From Desulfovibrio sp. (GTDB lineage: Bacteria; Desulfobacterota; Desulfovibrionia; Desulfovibrionales; Desulfovibrionaceae): 64,000 nt of DNA. Under the pieces are notes generated by a model. That model saw only the letters and a program-made list of their open reading frames with translations. It did not search any database and had not been told where the DNA came from. A program made the translations under genes and the position numbers. Positions 44,264 to 56,144 of this stretch are shown here, piece by piece (within the stretch, counting starts at the first letter, position 1; each line of letters opens with the position of its first letter). The DNA is taken from the NCBI GenBank assembly GCA_016218665.1, contig JACRDI010000020.1:1-64000 (forward strand). The letters run 5' to 3'.

Positions 44264-45466
44264 ATGGACACTGGGCGCAGGGAAGGCGCGGCGGCCGCAC
44301 CCATCGAACGGCGCATCGCGCACATCGACATGGACGCCTTTTTCGCGTCCATCGAGCAGCTGGACCACCCGGAGTGGCGCGGCAAGCCGCTGGCCGTGGG
44401 CGACGGCCCGCGCAGCGTGGTCTCCGCCGCCAGCTACGAGATCCGCGCCTTCGGCGTGCGCTCGGCCATGCCCGTGGCCCAGGCGCGCAAGCTCTGCCCC
44501 CACGGAATCTTCGTGCCCGTGCGCATGTGGCGCTACAAGGAGATGTCCCGCCGGGTGATGGCCGTTTTGCAGCGCTTCTCGCCCCTGGTGGAGCAGGCCA
44601 GCGTGGACGAGGCCTACCTGGACGCCACGGGCATGGAGCGGCTCTTCGGCCCGCCGGAGGAGTTCGCCGCCACCCTGAGGGCGGAAGTGAAGGCCGAAAC
44701 CGGCGGCCTCACCTGCTCCGTGGGCATGGCCCCGGTGCGCTTCCTGGCCAAGATCGCCTCCGACTACCACAAGCCCGACGGCCAGACCATCATCCGCCCG
44801 GATCAGGTGCGCGCCTTCCTGGACGCCCTGCCCGTGCAGAAGGTGCCCGGCGTGGGCGGCCGGATGCTGGAGACGCTGCACAGGCTCGGCGTCGTGTTCG
44901 CGGGCGACGTGCTGAAGCGCCCCCTGGGCTTCTGGCAGAAGCAGCTTGGCGAGCGCGGCCTGTGGCTCCACGCCCTGGCCGAGGGCCGCGACGACCGGCC
45001 CGTGACGCCCTTCACTCCGCCCAAGTCCTCCAGCGCGGAGAACACCTTCGACACCGACACGCGCGACCCCGCCATCCTGCGGCGCTGGCTGCTTTTGCAA
45101 AGCGACCGCGTGGGCGCGGACCTGCGCGCGCAAGGGGTGCGCGGCCGCACCGTCACCCTCAAGGCCAAGTTCGCGGACTTCACCCAGGTGACGCGCGCGC
45201 GCACGCTGCCCGAGGCCATCTGCGACACGCAAACCATCTTCCAGACTGCGGTGGAGCTGCTTGCGGAGCTGAACCCCAAGCAGGACCTGCGGCTCATCGG
45301 CGTCGGGGTCAGCCAGTTCGGGGAGCGGCCCCGGCAGCTCTCCCTGCTGGAACCGGAGCCGGAAGCCAGGCCCAAGGGCGCCCTGGACAGCGCGCTGGAC
45401 GCCGTGCGCGGCCGCTTCGGCAAGGGGGCCATCGTGCGCGGAGACCTGCTGGACTTCAAGGGCTGA
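44264..45466 (+). CDS. dinB: DNA polymerase IV (Y-family)
   Basis: 400 residues. Palm motifs IAHIDMDAFFASIEQLDHPE and QASVDEAYLDATGMERLFG with the metal-binding acids, then SVGMAPVRFLAKIASDYHKPDG and the HhH segment VPGVGGRMLETLHRLGV. The little-finger domain ends near residue 360. It lacks the UmuC C-terminus. It bypasses lesions and extends mispaired ends. ATG at 44264, no clear SD; a TACCCT sequence lies 6 bases before the ATG, a possible -10 box for a leaderless mRNA. No GAAC-N7-GAAC box is seen upstream, unlike umuDC. Confidence 0.95.
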   Translation: MDTGRREGAAAAPIERRIAHIDMDAFFASIEQLDHPEWRGKPLAVGDGPRSVVSAASYEIRAFGVRSAMPVAQARKLCPHGIFVPVRMWRYKEMSRRVMAVLQRFSPLVEQASVDEAYLDATGMERLFGPPEEFAATLRAEVKAETGGLTCSVGMAPVRFLAKIASDYHKPDGQTIIRPDQVRAFLDALPVQKVPGVGGRMLETLHRLGVVFAGDVLKRPLGFWQKQLGERGLWLHALAEGRDDRPVTPFTPPKSSSAENTFDTDTRDPAILRRWLLLQSDRVGADLRAQGVRGRTVTLKAKFADFTQVTRARTLPEAICDTQTIFQTAVELLAELNPKQDLRLIGVGVSQFGERPRQLSLLEPEPEARPKGALDSALDAVRGRFGKGAIVRGDLLDFKG

Positions 45467-45508
45467 GATCCTCCATTTTCCCATCTTTTCACAAGATTCT
45501 GTCCGGGC

Positions 45509-45537
45509 TTGGCTTTTTCTCGGGCCTGGGCTAAGCT
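45509..45537 (+). promoter_or_regulatory. Promoter of a small transcription unit
   Basis: TTGGCT (45509-45514), 17-base spacer and TAAGCT (45532-45537). It would produce a transcript of about 250 nt ending at the terminator near 45793. Confidence 0.5.
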
Positions 45538-45589
45538 GTCAATTCACGCGGCGGCAGTTTCGCCGCGCAACGACCAACGGAGCGTCCGC

Positions 45590-45727
45590 ATGAACCGGCC
45601 CAGCACCAACGCCACAACCGCCCGTCGCGCCTGCACGCGCGCGGTCCGGGCCGTGCGCCAGATCCGCGTCACCCGTCCGGGCGTCGCGGCCGGCATGCCC
45701 ACCAAGGCCACGGGGGCCCTCATGTAG
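45590..45727 (+). CDS. Small basic peptide (45 aa), or part of a small RNA
   Basis: An ATG at 45590 with CGGAG 7 bases upstream opens a 45-residue Arg/Ala/Thr-rich frame (begins MNRPSTNATTARRA, contains VRAVRQIRVTR) ending TAG at 45725-45727. It sits between its own promoter-like sequence and a strong terminator, with nothing else in the unit. That supports a transcribed gene but does not decide between a small protein and an sRNA. I do not recognise it. It occupies most of the 358-bp gap between dinB and the DksA-like gene. Confidence 0.4.
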   Translation: MNRPSTNATTARRACTRAVRAVRQIRVTRPGVAAGMPTKATGALM

Positions 45728-45756
45728 CGCGTCACGCCATGTACGCCTGCACAGGG

Positions 45757-45793
45757 GCCCCGCCATTCCGGTCGTCGGAAGGCGGGGCTTTTT
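45757..45793 (+). terminator. Terminator of the small transcription unit
   Basis: GCCCCGCC-A-TTCCG, GTCGT loop, CGGAA-GGCGGGGC, then TTTTTC. Long stem with one bulge, just before the DksA-like gene. Confidence 0.85.
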
Positions 45794-45824
45794 CATTCAC
45801 GCACAAACAAACCAGGAGGCAGAA

Positions 45825-46172
45825 ATGACTGCGGAACAGTTGTCGAGGTTGCGACAGATCGTGGAAACGGAAATCAATGAGATACACACGGCCATGGAGC
45901 TCTGGCGCGCCTGCAACGGTCTGGACGAGAACGGCCGGCCCAATGTGGAGGAGCTGGCGGAGCGCATGCTGCGCCAGCAATGGAAGGACAAGGCCGACCG
46001 GCGCATGGTGGAGCTGCTGCGCCTGCTGGGCCGGATGGAGGAGGAGGACTTCGGCATATGCGAGGAATGCGGCGAGGACATATCCCCGCGCAGGCTGGAG
46101 GCAGTGCCCGCCACCACCTTCTGCGCCCAGTGCATGACCCAGCGGGAGACGGCGCAGGCCGCGGCCGTCTGA
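45825..46172 (+). CDS. DksA/TraR family zinc-finger protein
   Basis: 115 residues. N-terminal helices (LSRLRQIVETEINEI) lead to the C-terminal C4 zinc finger CEECGEDISPRRLEAVPATTFCAQC. It likely binds the RNA polymerase secondary channel with or without ppGpp. It is shorter than E. coli DksA (151) and lacks the paired Asp at the usual coiled-coil tip, so it may be a TraR-like variant. Strong SD AGGAGG 6 bases before the ATG. Confidence 0.88.
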   Translation: MTAEQLSRLRQIVETEINEIHTAMELWRACNGLDENGRPNVEELAERMLRQQWKDKADRRMVELLRLLGRMEEEDFGICEECGEDISPRRLEAVPATTFCAQCMTQRETAQAAAV

Positions 46173-46183
46173 CGCGCGCCCGG

Positions 46184-46219
46184 AAAAAAGGCGGGAGCGG
46201 ACCATCGCCCGCTCCCGCC
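46184..46219 (-). terminator. Terminator of the hemC-HhH operon (minus strand)
   Basis: Arms GGCGGGAGCGG (46190-46200) and CCGCTCCCGCC (46209-46219); on the minus strand the stem runs into TTTTTT. It also lies just past the convergent DksA-like gene. Confidence 0.8.
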
Positions 46220-46250
46220 TCATCGCTTCACGTTCCGGCTTCCGCCCGGC

Positions 46251-46538
46251 TCAGCCCTTCCAGTTCCACCACTTGAGCTTTTCCGGCTCCGGCGCGGCGG
46301 TCTGCGCAAAGTAGACCGCGCAACGCAGCACGTAGAGCATGCAGCGGTCCACGTGGCGGCCGGCCAGTTCCTCCAGCCGGGCGTACAGGGCCTCCGGGCT
46401 CTTCCCGCGCAGGTCGTCCACGCCGCGCAGGCCCAGGTTCCACAGGTCCACCGCGATGGACCGCCCCACGCCGGGGATGCGCCGCAAGTCCTTCAGCACT
46501 TGCGGATCGGGACTCTGGCCGGGCCTAGGCCCTGGCAT
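46251..46538 (-). CDS. Helix-hairpin-helix protein of the Cdd1 (pathogenicity locus) family
   Basis: 95 residues. An HhH motif [27 protein letters not shown] (around residues 19-45, with GVG at its turn) is followed by a helical part rich in aromatic residues ([20 protein letters not shown]). This matches the small Cdd1 family of unknown function, named after a pathogenicity locus but widespread in harmless bacteria. The start at 46538 overlaps the hemC stop by 14 bases with GAGG upstream, so it is translationally coupled to hemC. Confidence 0.85.
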   Translation of the reverse strand: MPGPRPGQSPDPQVLKDLRRIPGVGRSIAVDLWNLGLRGVDDLRGKSPEALYARLEELAGRHVDRCMLYVLRCAVYFAQTAAPEPEKLKWWNWKG

Positions 46539-47454
46539 ACACCTCGTCCAGAATGGCCTTGCCGCCAGCGGCCAGAACCTTGTCGGCCAGCTGCGCGCCC
46601 AGTTCCCAGGCCTTGCCCGGCGCGCCGGCGGCCTCCAGGCGGATGGGATTCTCGCCGTTGACCCCGGCCACGAAGCCGGTGAGGGTCAGGCTGTCCCCCT
46701 CCATGCGGCTCCAGGCCGCGATGGGCACCTGGCAGCCGCCGTCCAGGCCGGTGAGGAAGCCGCGCTCCGCGGCCACCTGGCAGGCGGTCTCCGGGTGGTT
46801 CAAGAAGGCCAGCAGCTCGGCCATCTCCGGCCGGTCCTTGCGGTACTCTATGCCCAGCGCGCCCTGGGCCACGGCGGGCAGAAAACGCGGGGGCCCAAGG
46901 ATCTCCATCTTGGGCGCGGAAAGGCCCAGGCGGTTCAAGCCGGCCGTGGCCACCACGATGGCGTCGAACTGGCCCTCCATGAGCTTGCGCACCCGGGTGT
47001 CCAGGTTGCCGCGCAGGGACTCGATGACGAGATCCGGGCGGAGGGTCATGAGCTGGGCCTGGCGGCGCAGGCTGCTGGTGCCCACCTTGGCGCCCTTGGG
47101 CAGGGCGTCCAGGCCGTCGTACTTCACGGAAAGCAGGCTGTCGGTGGGGGCCTCGCGCACGGGGTTCACGCCCACGATGAGCTCCTCGGGCAGCTCGGTG
47201 GGCACGTCCTTCATGCTGTGCACGGCCAGGTCGGCGCGGCCGTCCAGCAGCGCCTCCTCGATCTCCTTCACGAACAGGCCCTTGCCGCCCACCTTGGCCA
47301 GGGGCACGTCAAGGATCTTGTCGCCCGTGGTCTTGATCTTGAGCAGGTCGACCTCCAGGCCGGGGTAGCGGGACTGGAGCAGGGACTTGATGTGCTCGGC
47401 CTGCCAGAGGGCGAGCATGCTGCCGCGGGTGGCGATGGTGACTTTCTGCATCAT
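46525..47454 (-). CDS. hemC: Hydroxymethylbilane synthase (porphobilinogen deaminase)
   Basis: 309 residues; polymerises four porphobilinogens into hydroxymethylbilane for heme, siroheme and corrinoids. N-terminal [30 protein letters not shown] with the catalytic Asp region, [11 protein letters not shown] and the dipyrromethane-binding Cys in [13 protein letters not shown]. Length is normal. It sits 11 bases after the FmdB-like gene on the same strand and overlaps the HhH gene, forming a three-gene unit. Confidence 0.96.
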   Translation of the reverse strand: MMQKVTIATRGSMLALWQAEHIKSLLQSRYPGLEVDLLKIKTTGDKILDVPLAKVGGKGLFVKEIEEALLDGRADLAVHSMKDVPTELPEELIVGVNPVREAPTDSLLSVKYDGLDALPKGAKVGTSSLRRQAQLMTLRPDLVIESLRGNLDTRVRKLMEGQFDAIVVATAGLNRLGLSAPKMEILGPPRFLPAVAQGALGIEYRKDRPEMAELLAFLNHPETACQVAAERGFLTGLDGGCQVPIAAWSRMEGDSLTLTGFVAGVNGENPIRLEAAGAPGKAWELGAQLADKVLAAGGKAILDEVYARA

Positions 47455-47465
47455 CTGGGGCGCAC

Positions 47466-47717
47466 CTAGTGGCAGGAGGAGCAGGAGCCGCCGGAACAGC
47501 CGGCGCAGCCGCCGCCCGAGGGGGCAGAGGGAGCCGCGGGCGCGGCGCTGCCCACGGAGTCGCCGGGGCCGCCGCCCATCTTGCTGCGGCAGCAGCTCAT
47601 GAGCTTCTCGGTCTTGGTGGAACCGCAGTGCGGGCAGGCGACGGCCTCATCCTGGCTGAACACCAGTTCCTCGAACTGCTTTTTGCACTTTTTGCAGGTG
47701 TATTCGAATATGGGCAT
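47466..47717 (-). CDS. FmdB-family zinc-ribbon protein
   Basis: 83 residues. N-terminal zinc ribbon [16 protein letters not shown]...CPHCG, the FmdB regulatory-protein pattern, followed by a Gly/Ser/Ala/Pro linker and a cysteine-rich tail ([12 protein letters not shown]). The extra Cys tail is common in deltaproteobacterial members and might bind a metal. The role is unknown. First gene before hemC. Confidence 0.9.
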   Translation of the reverse strand: MPIFEYTCKKCKKQFEELVFSQDEAVACPHCGSTKTEKLMSCCRSKMGGGPGDSVGSAAPAAPSAPSGGGCAGCSGGSCSSCH

Positions 47718-47976
47718 GGCGGGTACCTCGTCGTATGTGCCCGGCGGCGATGCGCTCTCCGGGCCGGGGGTGTGGTGTAGCGCAATTCACTCTGGCTGGC
47801 AACGCACGCGGGCGCCGCTTATTTCATACCCATTTGGCATACTATAGAAGTAATCAATCGCAATTTAAATTATCATTGTGCAAAACAATCATTTTTTGTT
47901 ACCTGCGACCAAAAGAATGTGCAGCACCTTCGAGCCGCACTTCGACTCTCAACTCTGAACAAGGAGCTCCCCCCCC

Positions 47977-49728
47977 ATGAGCTGGAAGGATCTGAAACTT
48001 CGCAGAAAGATCTTCGTCGCCGTCGCTCCTGTGCTTGTGTTGTTCTGTGTGGTCGCCTTGTGGTCCTTTTTCTCCATGAGCGCCATGGAGAAAAAATCAA
48101 AGGAGGTGGATGTCACCCGCGAACTGCAGATGAATCTGCTGGAGCGCGAGATCGACCACCTGAAATGGACCCAGACCGTGAGCACCTACGTCCACGATGC
48201 GAACGTCACCGAACTCAAGGCCCAGGTGGACGGGACAAAATGCGCCTTCGGGAAATGGTTCTACGGCGATGAACGCGAACGGACCGTGCAGGCCATGCCC
48301 GAGTTGCGGCCCCTGCTGAACCAGATAGACGAGCCGCACAAGAAACTGCACGCCACCGCCGCCGCCATAGTCCGGCTGCGGGCCGAGGGCAAAAACGCCG
48401 AGGCCCAAAAGATATTTGAAACCGAAAGCATCGCCCAGCTGAAGATCGTGCAGGACTTGCTGGGCGAAATGCGCAAGCAAAGCGCCCTCAAGTCCGAGGC
48501 CATCAGCCACATGATCCTGGCCGACGCCCGCATGTCGCGCACCGTCATCCTCGGCGCCGCCATGGTCAGCATCCTCATGGGCCTGCTGGTCAGCATCGCC
48601 GTCATCCGCGCCATCTCCCGGCCCCTTACCACCACGGTCAAGTACGCCGACGAGGTGCGCGCCGGCAACCTGGACGCCGAGATCTCCGTGAATCAGCAGG
48701 ACGAGGTCGGCACCCTCGCCCTCGCCATCCGCGAGATGGTGAAGGTGCTGCAAAGAAAGATAGCCGAGGCCGACCAGAAGAGCGCCGAGGCCGCCACACA
48801 GGCCCGCAAGGCCGAGGAGGCCATGCGCCAGGCGGCGGAGAGCGAGGCGCACAACGTGAACCTGATGAAGGAGATGCTGGAGATTTCCACGGACGCCGGG
48901 GACATCGCCAAACGGCTGTCCGACTCGGCCGATGAGCTCTCCGCCCAGGTGGAGCAGGTCTCGCGCGGGACCGCCGTGCAGAAGGAGCGCATGGGCGAGA
49001 CCGCCATCGCCATGCAGCAGATGAGCGCCTCGGTGGAGGACGTGGCCAAAAGCGCCCAGGGCGCCTCGGAGAGCGCCTCGGAAACCCTGGACAAGGCCTC
49101 CGAGGGATTCAAGGTGGTGCAGGAGAGCGTGGCCGCCATCGGCGAGGTGAACAGCCTTTCCCGGACCCTGCGCGAGAACATGCAGGCCCTGGGCCAGCAG
49201 ACCCAGGCCATCGGCCAGGTCATGACCGTCATTTCCGACATCGCCGACCAGACCAACCTGCTGGCCTTGAACGCCGCCATCGAGGCCGCGCGCGCGGGCG
49301 ACGCGGGCAGAGGCTTCGCCGTGGTGGCCGACGAGGTGCGCAAGCTGGCCGAGAAGACCATGGGCGCCACCAACGAGGTCGGCTCCATCATCGGCTCCAT
49401 CCAGCAGTCCGCCCGCGCCAATCTGGAGAGCATGGACCACGCAGCCCTGGCGGTGAACACCGCCACGGAGCTCTCCACCCGCTCCGGCAGCTCCCTGCAG
49501 GAGATCGTGCGCCTGGCCACGTCCAGCTCATCCCAGGTGGAGAGCATCGCCGCCGCCGCGCGGCAGCAGTCCGCCGCGTCGGAGCAGATCACCCGCGCCA
49601 TCGAGGAAGTGAGCCAGGTGACCGCCGAGGCCAGCGCCGGCATGCAGCAGTCCGAGCGCGCCGTGCACGAACTGGCCGGCATGGCCGGAGACCTGAAACG
49701 CCTCATCGAGCGCCTGAACGCCCACTAG
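47977..49728 (+). CDS. Methyl-accepting chemotaxis protein with CZB-like sensor
   Basis: 583 residues. TM1 ~11-31, TM2 ~188-209, HAMP ~210-262, then a long cytoplasmic signalling hairpin with the conserved tip [24 protein letters not shown] and [13 protein letters not shown]. Between the TMs lies a helical region with His/Trp/Cys spacing typical of a CZB zinc-binding domain ([31 protein letters not shown]). The periplasmic location is less common than the C-terminal one. CZB domains bind Zn and sense hypochlorous acid in some receptors. AAGGAG precedes the ATG at 47977; an unusually AT-rich stretch lies at 47820-47905. Confidence 0.93.
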   Translation: MSWKDLKLRRKIFVAVAPVLVLFCVVALWSFFSMSAMEKKSKEVDVTRELQMNLLEREIDHLKWTQTVSTYVHDANVTELKAQVDGTKCAFGKWFYGDERERTVQAMPELRPLLNQIDEPHKKLHATAAAIVRLRAEGKNAEAQKIFETESIAQLKIVQDLLGEMRKQSALKSEAISHMILADARMSRTVILGAAMVSILMGLLVSIAVIRAISRPLTTTVKYADEVRAGNLDAEISVNQQDEVGTLALAIREMVKVLQRKIAEADQKSAEAATQARKAEEAMRQAAESEAHNVNLMKEMLEISTDAGDIAKRLSDSADELSAQVEQVSRGTAVQKERMGETAIAMQQMSASVEDVAKSAQGASESASETLDKASEGFKVVQESVAAIGEVNSLSRTLRENMQALGQQTQAIGQVMTVISDIADQTNLLALNAAIEAARAGDAGRGFAVVADEVRKLAEKTMGATNEVGSIIGSIQQSARANLESMDHAALAVNTATELSTRSGSSLQEIVRLATSSSSQVESIAAAARQQSAASEQITRAIEEVSQVTAEASAGMQQSERAVHELAGMAGDLKRLIERLNAH

Positions 49729-49743
49729 CGCCAGCGCGCGGAC

Positions 49744-49785
49744 GAAAAAAAGGCGGCGGGGGAACTTCCCTCGCCGCCCTTTCGT
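49744..49785. terminator. Bidirectional terminator between the chemoreceptor and lon
   Basis: GGCGGCG and CGCCGCC enclose an inner GGGAA/TTCCC-like stem. Seven T residues follow on the minus strand, CTTTCGTT on the plus strand. The 218-bp gap holds nothing else that I can identify. Confidence 0.75.
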
Positions 49786-49946
49786 TCCAATCCTTTTCGG
49801 CTCGCCCTGTTGCCGCCTGACCTCGTCTGTCACTCTGACCCGCTCTGGCCCGCTTTGGCCGTTGCACAAGGCCGGGGCACTCTCCCCCTCTGTCCACTTC
49901 GGCGCCTGCTGCGGGGCTTCCCCGGGTCCCCGGCGCCTTTGCCGGA

Positions 49947-52706
<2,760 letters not shown>

Positions 52707-52972
52707 AAAGCTTCTCCTTGCCGTCGAGCATCCCCGTCACTCGCCCGGAGGACGCGCCTCCAGACGCCGGGCCCGTTTATTCTAATGCCGCTTTGGCCCA
52801 AGGCAAGGGCGAAGTGCAGAATTCTGCGCCCTTTCCCGCCCGAAGGGGCCTTTTCCTCCCTGGCCGCGTCTCCCAAAGTTTGCCTGTCCGTCACCCCCTG
52901 GTAACAAACAGGCGCCCCGGAGGCGCTAGGGTCGCAGCCGTAACGGACCAGAACCAACGAAGGAGACGGCCC

Positions 52973-53659
52973 ATGGATCAGCGGCGCATCATGGTGGTGG
53001 AGGACCACGCGCAGACGCGTGAACTGTTGCTGTACAACCTGCAGGCCGCCGGCTACGAGGTGCGCACCGCGCCCGACGGAGCCCAGGGCCTGGACACCAT
53101 GCACCGCTGGCGGCCCGACCTGGCCCTGCTGGACATCATGCTGCCGGAAATGGACGGGCTGGAGCTGTGCCGCAGGCTCAAGCAGGTGCCCTCCCTGCGC
53201 TCCGTGCCGGTGATCATGCTCACCGCGCGCGGCGACGAGGTGGACCGCGTGGTGGGCCTGGAGCTGGGGGCCGAGGACTACATCGTCAAGCCCTTCAGCC
53301 CGCGCGAACTCCTCCTGCGCATCAAGAACACCCTGCGCAGAAGCGCCGCCGAGCCCGCCACGGCGGACGAGATATGGCGCCACGAGGGCCTGGTGGTGAA
53401 CTTCGCCGCGCACGAGATGGACGTGGACGGCGAAAAGCGCCCCCTCACCGCCACGGAGCACCGGCTGCTGAAGGAGCTGGTGCAGGCGCGGGGCCGCGTG
53501 CTCTCCCGCGACCGTTTGCTGGACACCGTGTGGAACACGGATTTCGAGGGCGCCTCGCGCACGGTGGACACACACATGCGCCGCCTGCGCGCCAAGCTCG
53601 ACGGCTACGCCGAATGCATCGAGACCGTGCGCGGCGTGGGCTACCGCCTCAAGGCCTGA
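52973..53659 (+). CDS. OmpR/PhoB-family response regulator
   Basis: 228 residues. Receiver: MVVEDHAQTREL, phospho-Asp in LALLDIMLPEMDG, Thr in MLTARGDEVD, Lys in YIVKPFSPREL. Winged-helix DNA-binding domain with LTATEHRLLKELVQARGRVLSRD and RTVDTHMRRLRAKL...VRGVGYRL. It looks most like PhoB, but no kinase, phoU or pst genes are adjacent, so the signal is unknown. AGGAG precedes the ATG at 52973. The leader (52880-52960) has TGTCCGTCAC, at best half of a Pho box. Confidence 0.9.
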   Translation: MDQRRIMVVEDHAQTRELLLYNLQAAGYEVRTAPDGAQGLDTMHRWRPDLALLDIMLPEMDGLELCRRLKQVPSLRSVPVIMLTARGDEVDRVVGLELGAEDYIVKPFSPRELLLRIKNTLRRSAAEPATADEIWRHEGLVVNFAAHEMDVDGEKRPLTATEHRLLKELVQARGRVLSRDRLLDTVWNTDFEGASRTVDTHMRRLRAKLDGYAECIETVRGVGYRLKA

Positions 53660-53802
53660 CCCCACCCAGTTCCCCCCGGTCCCGCCCATTCACTGTCCAG
53701 TCCCGGTCCGCGCCCCTTTCGCTGGCATGCCAGGCGACAGCTAGGCAACGGGCAAGGCGGGCGGCATTCCCCCTCATGTCCTCCTGAAAGTTGGGAGGGA
53801 AG

Positions 53803-53823
53803 ACACCCCTCCGGGGTGTTATT
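53803..53823 (+). terminator. Hairpin after the response regulator gene
   Basis: ACACCCC, TCC loop, GGGGTGT, then TATT. It is 144 bases past the stop and directly before the upp promoter; a modest terminator. Confidence 0.45.
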
Positions 53824-53826
53824 CCC

Positions 53827-53855
53827 TTGACCTCGCCGCGCGGGGTTTTTAGAAG
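53827..53855 (+). promoter_or_regulatory. Promoter of upp
   Basis: TTGACC (53827-53832), 17-base spacer, TAGAAG (53850-53855). The upp ATG is 46 bases downstream. The short leader contains a small hairpin AGCGGA/TCCGCT (53856-53873). Confidence 0.55.
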
Positions 53856-53901
53856 AAGCGGATTTGTTCCGCTCACCGCCCAACAACAAGGAGTACACAC
53901 C

Positions 53902-54528
53902 ATGGCCGTCCATGTGGCCCAGCACCCGCTGGTCAAGCACAAGCTCGGGCTTCTGCGCAAGCACGACATCACCACCAGCCTGTTCCGCGACGTGACCAAG
54001 GAGCTGGCGCGCCTGCTTACCTACGAGGCCACCAAGGACCTGGAGGTGGAGAAGAAGACCATCAAGGGCTGGGCCGGAGAGGTGGAGATCGAGCGCATCA
54101 AGGGCAAGAAGATCACGGTGGTGCCCATCCTGCGCGCAGGGCTCGGCATGATGGACGGCGTGCTGGACATGGTGCCCGGCGCCAAGGTCAGCGTGGTGGG
54201 CTTCTACCGCAACGAGGAAACCCTCAAGCCCGTCAAGTATTACGTCAAGCTCGCCAGCGACATCAAGGCGCGCATGGCCATCATCCTGGACCCCATGCTG
54301 GCCACCGGCGGCACGCTGGAAGCCACCATCGAGCTTCTGAAGCAGGCCGGCTGCACCCAGATTCGCGGGCTCTTTCTCGTGGCCGCGCCGGAAGGCATCA
54401 AGCGCATCCAGGACAGGCACCCGGATGTGGACATCTACTGCGCGTCGGTCGATGAACGGCTGAACGAAAAGGGCTACATCCTGCCTGGTCTGGGCGACGC
54501 GGGCGACAAAATCTTCGGCACCAAGTAG
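53902..54528 (+). CDS. upp: Uracil phosphoribosyltransferase
   Basis: 208 residues; converts uracil and PRPP to UMP. PRPP-binding motif [39 protein letters not shown] and the C-terminal uracil-binding [23 protein letters not shown] lies about 8 bases before the ATG at 53902. It is followed by a terminator and then uraA, a standard uracil-salvage pairing. Confidence 0.97.
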   Translation: MAVHVAQHPLVKHKLGLLRKHDITTSLFRDVTKELARLLTYEATKDLEVEKKTIKGWAGEVEIERIKGKKITVVPILRAGLGMMDGVLDMVPGAKVSVVGFYRNEETLKPVKYYVKLASDIKARMAIILDPMLATGGTLEATIELLKQAGCTQIRGLFLVAAPEGIKRIQDRHPDVDIYCASVDERLNEKGYILPGLGDAGDKIFGTK

Positions 54529-54537
54529 CACACACGA

Positions 54538-54566
54538 AAGGGGGGCGGCGACGCCCCCTTCTTTTG
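54538..54566 (+). terminator. Terminator between upp and uraA
   Basis: AAGGGGGGCG, GCGA loop, CGCCCCCTT, then CTTTT. It may only partly separate upp from uraA, because no clear promoter is seen in the remaining 100 bases. Confidence 0.7.
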
Positions 54567-54673
54567 GCGCGCATGCAGGCCACGCTTCCCGCTGTCTCCC
54601 CCCGGCACCGGTCAAAGGTCGACGGAACCTGTTCGCGAGGTTCGAGAACCCCATAGGCAAGGAGTCTTCACAC

Positions 54674-55963
54674 ATGATCAGAAGGACCATCCAGGTTGAG
54701 GAGAAGGTGCCGTTCCTGCAGGGCATTCCGCTCAGCTTCCAGCACCTGTTCGCCATGTTCGGGGCCAGCGTGCTGGTGCCCACCCTGTTCAAGATCGACC
54801 CCGCCATCGTGCTTTTGATGAACGGCATCGGCACGCTGATCTATCTCTTCCTGTGCAAGGGCAAGGCCCCGGCCTTCCTGGGATCGAGCTTCGCCTTCCT
54901 CTCGCCGGTGTTCGTGGTCCTCGGGGCGGACAAGGCCTTCTGGGGCGCCAACTACTCCTATGCCCTGGGCGGCTTCATCGCCTCCGGCCTGGTGTTCATC
55001 GCCGTGGCGCTCATCATCTGGCGCTTCGGCCCCGGCTGGATCAGCATCGTTCTGCCCCCGGCCACCATGGGCCCCATCGTGGCGCTCATCGGCCTTGAGC
55101 TGGCGAACGTGGCCACCGGCATGGCCGGCATCATGCCCGACGCCAAGACCGGCGCCTTCGACACCAACGCCATCATCGTGTCCATGGTCACGCTTCTGAC
55201 CGTGGCCTTCGGCTCGGTGCTCTTCCGCGGGTTCATGGCCGTCATCCCGGTGCTCATCGGCATCCTGGTGGGCTACGGCACCTCCATGGCCATGGGCATG
55301 GTCAAGCTGGAGGCCGTGGCCGCCGCCCCGGTGCTGGCCCTGCCCACCTTCTACACGCCCATCTTCGACATCAACGCCGTGCTCATCATCCTGCCCGCCG
55401 CCCTGGTGGTCATCAGCGAGCACATCGGCCACCTGGTGGTCACGGGCAACATCGTGAACCGCGACCTGACCCGCGACCCCGGCCTGCACCGCTCCCTCAT
55501 GGGCGACGGCGTGTCCACCGCGCTCTCCGGCTTCTTCGGCTCCGTGCCCACCACCACCTACGGCGAGAACATCGGCGTCATGGCCATCACCCGCGTGTAC
55601 TCGGTGTGGGTCATCGGCGGGGCGGCGGTCATCTCCGTGGCGCTGGCCTTCGTGGGCAAGCTCTCGGCCTTCATCCAGTCCATCCCGGCCCCGGTCATGG
55701 GCGGCGTGTGCATCCTGCTCTTCGGCGTCATCGCCGCCTCGGGCATCCGCATGCTGGTGGAGGCCAAGGTGGACTACTCCAAGCCCGTGAACCTCTCCCT
55801 CACCGCCATCACGCTCATCGTGGGCATCAGCGGCGCGGCGGTCAAGATCGGCAACGTGCAGCTCAAGGGCATGGCGCTGGCCACCGTGGTGGGCATGGCG
55901 CTGTCCGTCGTGTTCCGCCTGCTGGAAAAGAGCGGCCTGGCCAACGAGCAGACGGATTTGTAG
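54674..55963 (+). CDS. uraA: Uracil permease (NCS2 family)
   Basis: 429 residues, about 14 membrane helices. N-terminal LQGIPLSFQHLFAMFGASVLVP, the NCS2 motif with FLGSSFAFLSPV and the catalytic-acid region VVISEHIGHLVVTGNIV, then GVSTALSGFFGSVPTTTYGEN (residues ~278-298). Imports uracil with H+. AAGGAG lies 9 bases before the ATG. Works with upp. Palindromes and a repeat element fill the 296-bp gap behind it. Confidence 0.95.
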   Translation: MIRRTIQVEEKVPFLQGIPLSFQHLFAMFGASVLVPTLFKIDPAIVLLMNGIGTLIYLFLCKGKAPAFLGSSFAFLSPVFVVLGADKAFWGANYSYALGGFIASGLVFIAVALIIWRFGPGWISIVLPPATMGPIVALIGLELANVATGMAGIMPDAKTGAFDTNAIIVSMVTLLTVAFGSVLFRGFMAVIPVLIGILVGYGTSMAMGMVKLEAVAAAPVLALPTFYTPIFDINAVLIILPAALVVISEHIGHLVVTGNIVNRDLTRDPGLHRSLMGDGVSTALSGFFGSVPTTTYGENIGVMAITRVYSVWVIGGAAVISVALAFVGKLSAFIQSIPAPVMGGVCILLFGVIAASGIRMLVEAKVDYSKPVNLSLTAITLIVGISGAAVKIGNVQLKGMALATVVGMALSVVFRLLEKSGLANEQTDL

Positions 55964-55986
55964 ACAAGAGAAAGAGAATCTTTTTT

Positions 55987-56007
55987 CCAGGGGGTTGCAC
56001 CCCCTGG
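55987..56007 (-). repeat. Single-hairpin relative of the dispersed repeat
   Basis: CCAGGGGGT, TGC, ACCCCCTGG: a perfect 9-bp stem that resembles the second hairpin of the double-hairpin elements. The T run precedes the hairpin on the plus strand, so it is not a normal terminator for uraA. Confidence 0.45.
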
Positions 56008-56016
56008 ACCCGCAGG

Positions 56017-56070
56017 GCAAACGAGAAAGCCCGGGCCGAGCAGACGCTCGGCCCGGGCTTTCTCGTTTGC
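56017..56070. terminator. Perfect 25-bp palindrome, bidirectional terminator type
   Basis: Perfect 25-bp arms (left arm starts GCAAACGAGAAAGCCCGGGC) around AGAC, ending in TTTCTCGTTT on both strands. It is between the convergent uraA and TSUP genes, as expected for a shared terminator. The stem is unusually long. Confidence 0.75.
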
Positions 56071-56144
56071 GGAGGGGCCTGGTTGGCCGCTTCTCCCGCA
56101 CCCTCACCAGCGGATAATGAATGGGACACCCCCTGACCCATCCA

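Noticed and set aside
52885-52915. Pho-box-like TGTCCGTCAC before the PhoB-type regulator
   Set aside because: Only one degenerate half site; no pst or phoU genes nearby.
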